Source: Methanobacteriota archaeon (GTDB taxonomy: Archaea > JAADCQ01 > Methanopyri > Methanopyrales > Methanopyraceae). Taken from it: a stretch of DNA of 7,221 nucleotides. Positions 1 to 5,922 of this stretch are shown here, in pieces. Position 1 is the first letter of the stretch. The number at the start of each line of letters is the position of its first letter. The position numbers were made by a program, and so were the translations under genes. The stretch is taken from NCBI GenBank assembly GCA_027064425.1, contig JAMOPO010000050.1:1-7221 (forward strand), read 5' to 3'. The notes beneath the pieces are model-generated. The model had not been told where the DNA came from and did no database searches. It saw nothing but the letters and a program-made list of their open reading frames with translations.

Positions 1-773
1 TAGACGATCAGCCGAAGCCCCGACTCGCTCTCGAGCTCGCCGGATTTCAGCTTGGGGAGCTTGGCGAGGTCCTCGCGGGCGAGGTCGAGGAGCCTCCGAG
101 CCTCCTCGGGCGGTAGGGGCTCGCGCCGCGCGCTCCCCGTCCTCAGGTCGCAGACGACCCGGTACGCGCCCGACCTGTCCGACCTCACGAGGTCGAAGGC
201 GACGATCTCACCCTCGATCCTCAGCCGGACGAGGAGGTCCCAGTCACCCATGAGCCCAACGGCCCGAGTGAGTGGGGTGACGCTCTCGGCGTAGTCCCCA
301 AGGATGAAGGAGGGGAAGTACGGGGTGGGCTCGTAAGCTCGGCCGCCGCGGATGATGAGGATGGGGAGTTCTCCGCCCCCATGCTGTGGCGCGACCGGGA
401 TCGTGTGGAGGCCCTGGGGGGCGAGGACGAGGTAAGTGTGCTCGGGGTTGAAAAATAGCGAGTGCAGGACGGGCCCACGCGGGGCCGAGTACTCTACGCG
501 GATCTCCCCGGGTGTAATCCTCACGCGAACCTCGCCGCAGATGACGAGGTCATGGTGGTCTGGGGTTGATACATACTCGTAGTCGATGACCAGATTCTCG
601 AGCGTGTTGAAGCGCTCGACGAGCCCTCTCGTGGCCACCGGGGTGGCGTGCTCCAGCCCCTCTTTCTCCAACGCGATGGCTCGGCCCACGAGGTCCGGGA
701 TTAGGACGGTGGCACCCGAGGCGGGGGTCGCGACCGCCGCCAGGATTAGTAGAACCGGCAGGGCTCGGGTCAT
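1..773 (-). CDS. Secreted protein of unknown function, possible LolA-like fold (3' end at or beyond window edge)
   Basis: I do not recognise this gene. The frame is open for 257 codons from ATG at 773 and the last two visible bases are TA, so it either stops exactly at the edge (TAA or TAG) or continues with Tyr. Residues 1-21 form a signal peptide (MTRALPVLLILAAVATPASG, then A). Residues 55-130 read as alternating beta strands: LENLVIDYEYV, ICGEVRVRITPGEIRVEYSAP, a turn, then TYLVLAPQGLHTIPVAP. Near 203-218 is a strand VVCDLRTG. This order (substrate-like helix, G-x-v-r-v, r-v-e-y-s-a-P, then 'vcDlrTg') recalls LolA-type lipoprotein-carrier domains, but that is pattern memory only. Residues 222-242 are a charged helix. 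An in-frame ATG at 800 would add nine residues encoded across a G10 tract; it would place charged, Gly-rich residues before the signal peptide and lies in sequence that belongs to the neighbouring remnant, so 773 is preferred. Confidence 0.82.
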   Translation of the reverse strand, partial: MTRALPVLLILAAVATPASGATVLIPDLVGRAIALEKEGLEHATPVATRGLVERFNTLENLVIDYEYVSTPDHHDLVICGEVRVRITPGEIRVEYSAPRGPVLHSLFFNPEHTYLVLAPQGLHTIPVAPQHGGGELPILIIRGGRAYEPTPYFPSFILGDYAESVTPLTRAVGLMGDWDLLVRLRIEGEIVAFDLVRSDRSGAYRVVCDLRTGSARREPLPPEEARRLLDLAREDLAKLPKLKSGELESESGLRLIV

Positions 774-784
774 CGCATCGCTTG

Positions 785-794
785 CCCCCCCCCC
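785..794. repeat. C10 homopolymer (G10 on the gene strand) just upstream of the minus-strand start
   Basis: Ten consecutive C on the plus strand lie between two possible ATG starts (800 and 773) of the minus-strand secreted protein. On the gene strand the G10 run sits 11 bases before ATG 773 and could serve as an over-long Shine-Dalgarno element. A change of one base in the run would put ATG 800 out of frame without affecting ATG 773. The run also coincides with the left edge of the plus-strand transglutaminase remnant. Confidence 0.9.
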
Positions 795-1286
795 GGCCAT
801 CACCTTCCCATGCTCGCCTCACACAGGAAACTGGGCTGCGAGAGTGAGGGTCGGGAAAGCCTTCGTTTCCTCACCCCGGTGCCGACTCCCCACGACAAAG
901 CGAAGATTGCATGGATTCACCGGGGCGTAAACGCGCCGTTAACACTACGAGAGGAGCGTTACGAGACCCTGTACGTCGCAAGACCCCACGGATACGGCAG
1001 CAAGGATGATGACTTATGGTACGTTAGGGTACGTGTACCACATTGAGGAACCGTTGAGAGCGAGCAACCCAGAGTTCAGTCTTAGGTACGCGGGTCGAGA
1101 GGGTTCTCAACTTCGTAAACAAGACGGGATGCGAGGAGCGATCCGCGAACCCGCAGATTATTAATTTGCTTTGGGAGACCTTTGAGTGGAGCTAAAGGGA
1201 AGTACCAGTGAAAATCCCCATGTCACCGCTGGTGTTAGCGGTGGCCTTGCCGGCACTGCTCCTCCGCCGGCCACGCTCCCTCTAAA
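795..1286 (+). pseudogene. Decayed C-terminal half of a transglutaminase-like membrane-anchored protein
   Basis: Three plus-strand frames, read in succession, follow the C-terminal part of protein C encoded at 4504-5824. Frame one (795-1043) opens with GHHLP against GEQHAW around the catalytic His, then FLTPV against FIDPV (the catalytic Asp would be Thr, codon 873-875), TPH against TPH, and LYVARPHGYG against EYVARFGPFG. It ends in TGA at 1044-1046. Frame two (from 1045) gives EEPLRASNPEFSLRY against EETEIKRAGVNIRY. Frame three (about 1082-1286) gives LLWETFEWS-stop-REVPVK against AAWNSFKHEWREVHVK, then a hydrophobic anchor LVLAVALPALLLRRPR against TLAAALLPVWRRR, and stops at TAA 1284-1286. 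The TAA at 1193-1195 is internal. There are thus two frame changes and at least one extra stop. Everything upstream of the catalytic His is missing. A T5 run follows at 1294-1298. The alignment is by eye, with the tail the strongest part. Confidence 0.68.
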
Positions 1287-1304
1287 CCTTCAGTTTTTCC
1301 CTAC

Positions 1305-1334
1305 CGGTTAACCCGGGTTGGGGGTCCGGGGGCG
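1305..1334 (+). promoter_or_regulatory. Palindromic GGTTAACC / AACCCGGGTT and G-rich translation leader of gene A
   Basis: GGTTAACC (1306-1313) overlaps AACCCGGGTT (1310-1319), both perfect palindromes. They are followed by two G-rich stretches (about 1315-1324 and 1328-1332) just before the TTG start at 1335, which can provide the Shine-Dalgarno contact. The GTTAAC core also appears in the palindrome upstream of protein C. Function is inferred from position only; no clear TATA box was seen here. Confidence 0.35.
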
Positions 1335-2546
1335 TTGACGGCCGCGCTCGTGCCGCTATTCCTAACGCTAGCGCTGGTTTCACCCGGCCTCGCGGTTCCC
1401 ACGGAGGAGGTGACGCTCGGTCTACTGCAGTACAACCGTGAGTGGGTGGATATAAGCTGGTATTACGACGAGCACGGCAGGCCGATCAACCTGTGGAAGT
1501 ACCCGTGGGTTCTCCCGGGAGGAGGAATCGAGTGGACCGGCAAGACATGTCGTCCCTGCGTACTGGTCCTCCCGCCGGACAAGCGGGAGTTCCAGCTAGG
1601 GCGCCTCCTGCTCGTGGCACCACTCTGGCGGGAGGATGAGCACTACCGAGTTTTCCTGGCGTCGTACAGGATCAAGGAGCTGCCCATGCCACCACAGACC
1701 AAGGTTTACCGGGTCCTCGTGCCGAGCGGGGTTAAGGTGAAGTCCGGGTGGCTCGGGCGGGTGGTGACCAGGGGTCCTTGGCGGGAGGTCCAGTACTCGT
1801 TGAGTGAGCGTGGGAAGTGGTTGGTGCTGAAGCCCTCGGGTGACAACGAAGTCTTCGTGGTTGAGGCGAGCCTACCGGCGCGAGGCGAGTGGGTTCGACT
1901 GATCCTCCCACCGGGCTCGTGGTTGCTCGCCCTCGGCTGGTCGAAGGACTTCAACGTGCTGACGCTCGACGGTCGGGTCCTATTCCGCGGGCGCGCACCC
2001 TACGATGAGGTCGAGTACGACCTGGGCCCGGTTCGCCTCGTCTTTTGGTACGCCTGGTACCTCCTGAACCTGAGCGACAAGGACGATTACCAGGTGAAGC
2101 TGAAGGTCGCCAAGGGGGTGGTCGGGTCCATTAAGTACGACCACTTTGGGAACACAGACTTCGTGTTCGACCCGCGGGCCCAGTACGAGGAGCGGGCGTT
2201 CTACGGGCCCTGCACGCTTCTGCGGCTGGACGCCAAGATCCCCGTGATCCTGGAGTTCAAGACGCCGAAGCCCGGGGCCGAGGCGTTCGACTACGTGGGG
2301 ATGGCCTGGGAGGACGCTCGCGGTTTCTACTCTCGCAAGTACTTCGAGAGGCACCACACGCGCGGCCGATACCATCCTCCGCTCAGCAACGCGCCCGCCC
2401 TAGTAAGCTGGCTGTTACTGACCCTCCTCGCCGTGCAACGAGCCAGAAGGACCTCAAGCACCCACCGCCACCGCCGGCGCACGCTGTCATCTCGAATAGT
2501 GATCTCGAATCGAGCGGTAGGTGCCCGTGGGTCAGGAGCCCACTAG
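1335..2546 (+). CDS. Protein A: secreted, C-terminally anchored protein of unknown function (paralogue of protein B)
   Basis: A 403-residue protein that I do not recognise. The TTG start is chosen because it directly begins a signal peptide (MTAALVPLFLTLALVSPGLA, cleavage near residue 20) and follows a G-rich leader; no ATG or GTG lies in frame upstream close by. Residues 60-340 match protein B (3344-4402): LLVAPLWRE at 91-99, GPWREV at 147-152, an almost identical block at 174-230, then FDPRAQYEE and ILEFKTP against FNPRWQYEH and ILEFRAP. The rest is clearly diverged. The composition is rich in Trp, Tyr, Val and Pro, suggesting a beta-rich domain. Residues 355-367 (ALVSWLLLTLLAV) form a hydrophobic segment followed by RARR, a C-terminal membrane anchor. 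About 30 basic residues after it have no counterpart in B and may be an abnormal extension: the stop codon lies at the proposed inversion breakpoint. The gene converges on B. Confidence 0.88.
   Translation: MTAALVPLFLTLALVSPGLAVPTEEVTLGLLQYNREWVDISWYYDEHGRPINLWKYPWVLPGGGIEWTGKTCRPCVLVLPPDKREFQLGRLLLVAPLWREDEHYRVFLASYRIKELPMPPQTKVYRVLVPSGVKVKSGWLGRVVTRGPWREVQYSLSERGKWLVLKPSGDNEVFVVEASLPARGEWVRLILPPGSWLLALGWSKDFNVLTLDGRVLFRGRAPYDEVEYDLGPVRLVFWYAWYLLNLSDKDDYQVKLKVAKGVVGSIKYDHFGNTDFVFDPRAQYEERAFYGPCTLLRLDAKIPVILEFKTPKPGAEAFDYVGMAWEDARGFYSRKYFERHHTRGRYHPPLSNAPALVSWLLLTLLAVQRARRTSSTHRHRRRTLSSRIVISNRAVGARGSGAH
1854..2024 (+). repeat. Copy 1 of a 171-bp inverted repeat shared with gene B
   Basis: This tract matches the reverse complement of 3797-3967 with six mismatches (1862, 1894, 1895, 1925, 1931, 1934). 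The last 90 bases, 1935-2024, are identical. It encodes residues 174-230 of protein A, which differ from protein B at only one position (V187 against Ala). Similarity drops sharply on both sides. Confidence 0.95.
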
Positions 2547-3004
2547 GGTGATTCGGGCTCGTGTCCAGGTGGGTCTTGGGAGGTGTCGTAGGGCTCGTTC
2601 CGAGAGGCCGTGCCCTTCGAGCAGTGCTCGGCCTGAGGTCCCGTCGCGTGCCGGACGCGGAGCCCGCGCGTGATCGCGCTGCCGATCAGGCGCTCTAGGC
2701 TGGGGTGGTCCAGTCCCCGGTACTCGGCGTCGAGGGCAAGCGCGCGCTCGTTCACGGGCCAGGGGTGCGCGGTCTGGGTCGTGCTCGTGGCCCGCCGGCA
2801 CTCGAGGTTCCGGAGCGCGTACCCGTGCTCGGGTGGCGGGCACCACCGCCCATCATTCCCGCGAATCCAGCCCACCGGCGTCCAGAACCCGCTCACGACT
2901 CGATCCCCGCCAGCGTAGTGAAGCCGGGCGTGCACGTGTGGCAGTTGACCGTATCGCTCCACTCGCCCCGCCTCGTGGGCCAGCGCGGTTGAGTGGAGGC
3001 AGAG
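2532..3004 (-). pseudogene. Probable decayed N-terminal/central part of a transglutaminase-like gene
   Basis: The main frame is open from 3004 to TAG at 2543-2545, with GTG 2962 as a possible start (MERYGQLPHVHARLHYAGG). Codon third positions are GC-rich, as in real genes here. I do not recognise it as an intact protein: there is no signal peptide, no hydrophobic core, and a disordered tail ending PPGHEPESP. Its order of landmarks recalls protein C: RVERYG against RQAWYG, GRWCPPPEHGY against GQYWLPPEWNFEY, and LDHPSLERLIGSAI against WNNPMFQAAVRLAY. After a frame change near 2610, the alternative minus frame reads ALLEGHGLSERALRHL and ITLVGS, resembling AVLLHPDHGWNCADHAVL and YVVYGW around the catalytic Cys, with the Cys lost; it stops at TGA 2532-2534. 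The similarity is weak, so this could instead be a hypothetical 139-residue protein (2962-2543). Its stop shares CTAG with the stop of gene A. Confidence 0.42.
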
Positions 3005-3343
3005 TCAACTCCCTCCCCTCGCGCATGCCGAGGGTCATCCGGTAACGGCTATTCCCACCATACGCGGTGCGACCTCACGTCACTCCCCTCAATCCGTGGA
3101 CGTAAGCGCGCCGGCGGCGGGAGGAACCTGTCGACGTGGGTGGCAGCGATGCGGCGGTGGCTAATGATACCCTTCACTCCAAGATGGAGTGACGAGGGGG
3201 AGAAAGTTAACCCAAAACCAATGCGGGAGTGAGGAGAACCCGGTGGTGCGTCCGCCCGGCGGGCCCAGGCTGCTCTGGTAACAACACTCAGGAGGCCTCT
3301 GCAAGCGGAAAGGAGGTCGCGCCAGGGTCGCCGGAGCCGGCAG
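3005..3343. other. Intergenic stretch with no convincing gene
   Basis: All six frames are broken or lack coding character. On the minus strand this is where the start of the decayed gene at 2532-3004 would be expected, since protein C needs about 500 bases before its PPEW motif. I could not find a signal peptide in any minus frame. A short frame (about 3175-3049) ends HRVWWE and might be a remnant. The stretch holds a perfect hairpin at 3174-3192 and a GTTAAC site at 3206-3211. Confidence 0.5.
3174..3192. promoter_or_regulatory. Perfect 8-bp inverted repeat with 3-base spacer
   Basis: TCACTCCA, spacer AGA, TGGAGTGA. It lies 14 bases from a GTTAAC site, between gene B and the minus-strand remnant. 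A similar half (AGATGGAGTG) recurs at 6023-6032 between genes D and C. It could be an operator or an RNA hairpin; there is no T run, so a simple terminator is unlikely. Confidence 0.35.
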
Positions 3344-4402
3344 TCAGTCGGTCCCTTCTCGCCGCCGGTCCTCCCCACGCCTTCCCGCGGGAACGATGAG
3401 CGGTAGCAGGGGTAGTACCGGCAGATACCTTTCGTACGGCGGCCTTGGAATTGGTCTTGGAATTGGTAGTACGTGAATCGGTAGTGTGCCATGTGACCAG
3501 TGGCTGAGCACGAACTCCTCCGTGACGAACTCACGCCGGTCGACGAGCTCGATGGGGGATTCTAACTTCTCACCTTGCCTCGGCGCTCTGAACTCTAGGA
3601 TTAGCGGCTTGCTCGTCCGGACCTCGAGCACCGTGCAGTACCCGTAGAGCAGCCTGTGCTCATACTGCCATCTTGGATTGAACTCGCTCGGTACTTCGTC
3701 CTTGATTACGAGGAGTGGTACCCTCGTCCACATCTCCCCACCACTCAAGTCCAGCCCGTACCAGTGCACCCAGAACGCGAGGTGCACGCCGCCCGGCAGG
3801 TCGTACTCGACCTCATCGTAGGGTGCGCGCCCGCGGAATAGGACCCGACCGTCGAGCGTCAGCACGTTGAAGTCCTTCGACCAGCCTAGCGCGAGTAACC
3901 ACGAGCCCGGTGGGAGGATCAGTCGGGCCCACTCGCCTCGCGCCGGTAGGCTCGCCTCCACCACGAACGTGTGATCCACGGTCTCCTCGGGCCGGAGCCG
4001 GAGCAACCCGTCCGACTCTCGCAGAAAGTACCGGACCTCACGCCACGGCCCCTGCGGGACCGCCTGCCTGCAGCGTTCAGTCCGCTTCCACTCCACCTTA
4101 CTCGGGATTAACACACGGTGAACGGTCGCTCCCCGCGGTAAGACCACCTCGTCCACCCCGTACGCGCCGAGGATCACCCGGTGGTGGTCACCTTCCCGCC
4201 ACAGCGGTGCCACGAGCAAGAAACGGTCGCCCAGGAGGCTCGGGTATTCGAGACCGCCTCCTCCGGGCTGCGGAATGAAGAGCGCCGGCACTACCCACGG
4301 CGGGCAGTCCTCGGACGTCAAAATTACTGTCAACGCCTCGGTGGGCTGTGTCACGCTGGTGACCGTGACCAGCGACACGATTAGTAGCGCGGTCAGCAAC
4401 AC
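3344..4402 (-). CDS. Protein B: secreted, C-terminally anchored protein of unknown function (paralogue of protein A)
   Basis: A 352-residue protein starting at GTG 4402 and ending at TGA 3344-3346. The start is supported by a Shine-Dalgarno run GGGGGGAG about five bases upstream. The signal peptide is residues 1-25 (MLLTALLIVSLVTVTSVT, then QPTEA). The extracytoplasmic domain parallels protein A: LLVAPLWRE at 62-70, GPWREV at 118-123, the near-identical block at 156-212, FNPRWQYEH near 251-259, and ILEFRAP near 278-284. A Pro-rich spacer with two PIPRP repeats (about 311-322) leads to a hydrophobic segment LPVLPLLPLIVP (327-338) and then GRRGEDRRR, a typical C-terminal anchor with a basic cytoplasmic tail. 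The ordered spacer and short tail make B look like the better-preserved member of the pair. No catalytic motif is evident. B lies 101 bases downstream of protein C in the same direction but seems to have its own promoter. Its role is unknown; surface location is well supported. Confidence 0.9.
   Translation of the reverse strand: MLLTALLIVSLVTVTSVTQPTEALTVILTSEDCPPWVVPALFIPQPGGGGLEYPSLLGDRFLLVAPLWREGDHHRVILGAYGVDEVVLPRGATVHRVLIPSKVEWKRTERCRQAVPQGPWREVRYFLRESDGLLRLRPEETVDHTFVVEASLPARGEWARLILPPGSWLLALGWSKDFNVLTLDGRVLFRGRAPYDEVEYDLPGGVHLAFWVHWYGLDLSGGEMWTRVPLLVIKDEVPSEFNPRWQYEHRLLYGYCTVLEVRTSKPLILEFRAPRQGEKLESPIELVDRREFVTEEFVLSHWSHGTLPIHVLPIPRPIPRPPYERYLPVLPLLPLIVPAGRRGEDRRREGTD
3797..3967 (-). 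repeat. Copy 2 of the 171-bp inverted repeat shared with gene A
   Basis: Reverse complement of 1854-2024 with six mismatches; 3797-3886 is identical over 90 bases. It encodes residues 156-212 of protein B. The two copies face each other about 1.8 kb apart, so they could support gene conversion or inversion of the interval between them. Confidence 0.95.
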
Positions 4403-4462
4403 TGCGCTCCCCCCAGATTGCCACTCAACTCAACTTTGCACACGGTCATAAGCCTTTGTGTG
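4403..4462 (-). promoter_or_regulatory. Probable promoter and ribosome binding site of gene B
   Basis: On the minus strand AAAGGCTTATG (TATA-like part GGCTTATG at 4454-4447) lies about 45 bases before the GTG start, which would put transcription start near 4425 and give a short leader with GGGGGGAG. The box is flanked by CACAC (4439-4443) and GTGTG (4458-4462), a short inverted repeat that could bind a regulator. Protein C has a similar CTTAT box at a similar distance. Confidence 0.45.
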
Positions 4463-4503
4463 AATGAGCGGGCGGGGAAGCGTGGTCAGGGGGGATCAAG
4501 AAA

Positions 4504-5824
4504 TCAGGATAGGAGGCGTCTGCGCCATACCGGGAGCAGCGCCGCCGCTAACGTCGCACCCACCGCGACAGTCGCCGACCTGCTCTTGGTCTCCTTGACG
4601 TGCACCTCGCGCCACTCGTGCTTGAAACTGTTCCAAGCCGCGTCGATGTCACTACTGCTCACGGACCAGCCCCTGAACGCGTCGACCCTGGTCTTCCAGT
4701 ACCTAATGTTGACTCCTGCCCGCTTTATCTCCGTCTCCTCCGCTTCTAACAACCAGCAGACTCCGAACGGCCCGAACCGCGCTACGTATTCGTATGGTTT
4801 ATCATAATATGACGATATGAACTCGTAGTCCCCGAACCACTTCTTAAGTCTCCCAGTGATCTTAGTCCATCCAGGCATGTGTGGAGTCGAAACTTCGTGA
4901 GCCTCTGGCTCTACCGGATCAATGAATATCTCGTGCCACTTTCCGCTTTTCTCATCGTACACGAATACGGCCGTCCAGGCGTGCTGTTCTCCCCACCAAC
5001 CGTAAACTACGTATCCTGGAATTCCAGCCGCTCGGTACAGCGCCACCGTGAGCACCGCATGGTCCGCGCAGTTCCATCCGTGATCCGGGTGGAGAAGCAC
5101 CGCTGCCGGACCCTCGTAGTAACAACAGCTAACGCAGCCGCCGTAGTAAACATCAGGATACTTGTTGAAAGATCCGTTGTACGGGATGTGTGTGGCGACC
5201 CAGTACGCGAGGCGCACCGCCGCCTGGAACATCGGATTGTTCCACAGCTGCCTCCTCGCTGCGTTGTAGTCAGAGAACGGATTCGCTAGACTCTGCCTTA
5301 CTAGCTCGTCGAGGGGGCGACCGTCAATGTATTCGAAGTTCCATTCGGGCGGCAGCCAGTACTGGCCGTTAACGATCTCGTTAGACTTGCTGGGCCCGCT
5401 GAACTCGTCTTTGAGTATCGAATCGGCATACTGACCCTCCGACACCTCAGGACCGTGGTAATCATTCCGTCTGCTGCACCACTTTGGCTCCCCGAATTTG
5501 GCGGGTGCGCCGTTGTGGGGTACGTGTCCTTCGAGTGTGATGCTACCGTACCAGGCTTGTCTCACTTTATCTACTGAGTCGCCTTTGTCCGGTGCGCAGT
5601 ACAGGATGTATTTTGGCGGCTCGGATCCAGTTCGCACGCCAGTTCTCGCCAATTAACTCGCCCGTCCAGTCCACGATCGGCGTGTCCCGCGTTGCGAGGT
5701 ACTTCGCCCACTCGCACTGGTCAACCCACTGGAACCATATCGGCTCCTCGCCAGCACTGGCCCCTACCGGCACCAGGACCAGGATGCAGACGGTCAGGGC
5801 GGTGAGGGCCGGTCCGACCCTCAC
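4504..5824 (-). CDS. Protein C: membrane-anchored transglutaminase-like cysteine enzyme, interrupted by a frameshift
   Basis: Two overlapping minus frames make one protein of about 439 residues. The first, from GTG 5824 (Shine-Dalgarno GGGGGTGA nine bases upstream, better placed than for GTG 5833), gives a signal peptide (MRVGPALTALTVCILVLVPV, then GASA) and runs to a stop at 5567. The second, open from 5652, carries the rest. Dropping one A from the AAAA run at 5611-5614 joins them as IRAAKYILYCAP. The catalytic core is of transglutaminase-superfamily type: HGWNCADHAV (Cys 252, codon 5070-5068), GIPGYVVYGWWGEQHAW (His 281) and FIDPV (Asp 302). Just before the core a CVSCC cluster (230-234) may form disulfides. 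The tail has a hydrophobic anchor (418-433, TVAVGATLAAALLPVW) and RRR. Known members are proteases, isopeptidases or cross-linking enzymes, including pseudomurein endoisopeptidases with the same triad; substrate is unknown here. If the frameshift is real, either the gene is dead or the product from TTG 5652 lacks an export signal. Confidence 0.85.
5611..5614 (-). other. Likely position of the frameshift in gene C (AAAA run)
   Basis: The upstream frame uses codons GCC AAA ATA and the downstream frame CCA AAA TAC over the same bases. Removing one A gives a smooth reading through AAK-YILYCAPDKGD. The shift could in principle be anywhere in 5567-5652; this run is simply the most natural place. 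It may be a sequencing error, a real mutation or, less likely, programmed slippage. Confidence 0.5.
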
Positions 5825-5833
5825 CCCCACCAC

Positions 5834-5882
5834 TCACCCCCATTACCTTCTCGGAGCGGTCACCGGGTTACCGCAAAATAAG
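5834..5882 (-). promoter_or_regulatory. Probable promoter and ribosome binding site of gene C
   Basis: On the minus strand a TATA-like CTTATTTT (5882-5875) lies about 51 bases before GTG 5824, predicting transcription start near 5850. GGGGGTGA (5841-5834) is a strong Shine-Dalgarno element nine bases before GTG 5824. It abuts GTG 5833 directly, which argues against that upstream start. Confidence 0.55.
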
Positions 5883-5903
5883 CGTTCGATGGTTTCACCG
5901 AAG

Positions 5904-5922
5904 CGTTAACCACTGGTTAACG
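5904..5922. promoter_or_regulatory. Perfect 9-bp palindrome with GTTAAC in each arm, upstream of gene C promoter
   Basis: CGTTAACCA, one base, TGGTTAACG. It ends 21 bases upstream of the TATA-like box of gene C, where an activator or BRE-proximal regulator would sit. A dimeric helix-turn-helix protein is the usual reader of such a site; that part is inference. The GGTTAACC core recurs upstream of gene A. Confidence 0.55.

Noticed and set aside
550-822. A 90-residue minus-strand frame over the start of the left-edge gene
   Set aside because: It has Pro/Arg/Gly-rich shadow composition; the overlapping frame has a signal peptide and a coherent secreted protein.
810-1046. A 78-residue plus-strand frame as an independent small gene
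   Set aside because: Its second half follows protein C residues around YVARFG and the similarity continues in other frames after its stop, so it is part of a decayed gene.
1004-1050. GGATGATGAC as a C box of a C/D guide RNA
   Set aside because: No CUGA D box follows at a suitable distance, and the bases fall in the recognisable decayed coding region.
1980-2375. A 131-residue minus-strand frame opposite gene A (and a 61-residue frame opposite gene B) with the same ending VLDLIVGCAPAE
   Set aside because: They are antisense shadows of the near-identical coding tract shared by A and B; the identity comes from the sense strand.
3049-3534. A 161-residue minus-strand frame overlapping the end of gene B
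   Set aside because: Half of it lies out of frame within gene B, and the composition is Arg/Pro/Ser-rich without hydrophobic pattern.
4504-5652. TTG 5652 as the genuine start of a 382-residue cytoplasmic enzyme
   Set aside because: It directly follows a TAA in its frame with no Shine-Dalgarno signal, while the overlapping upstream frame supplies a signal peptide, promoter and strong ribosome binding site.
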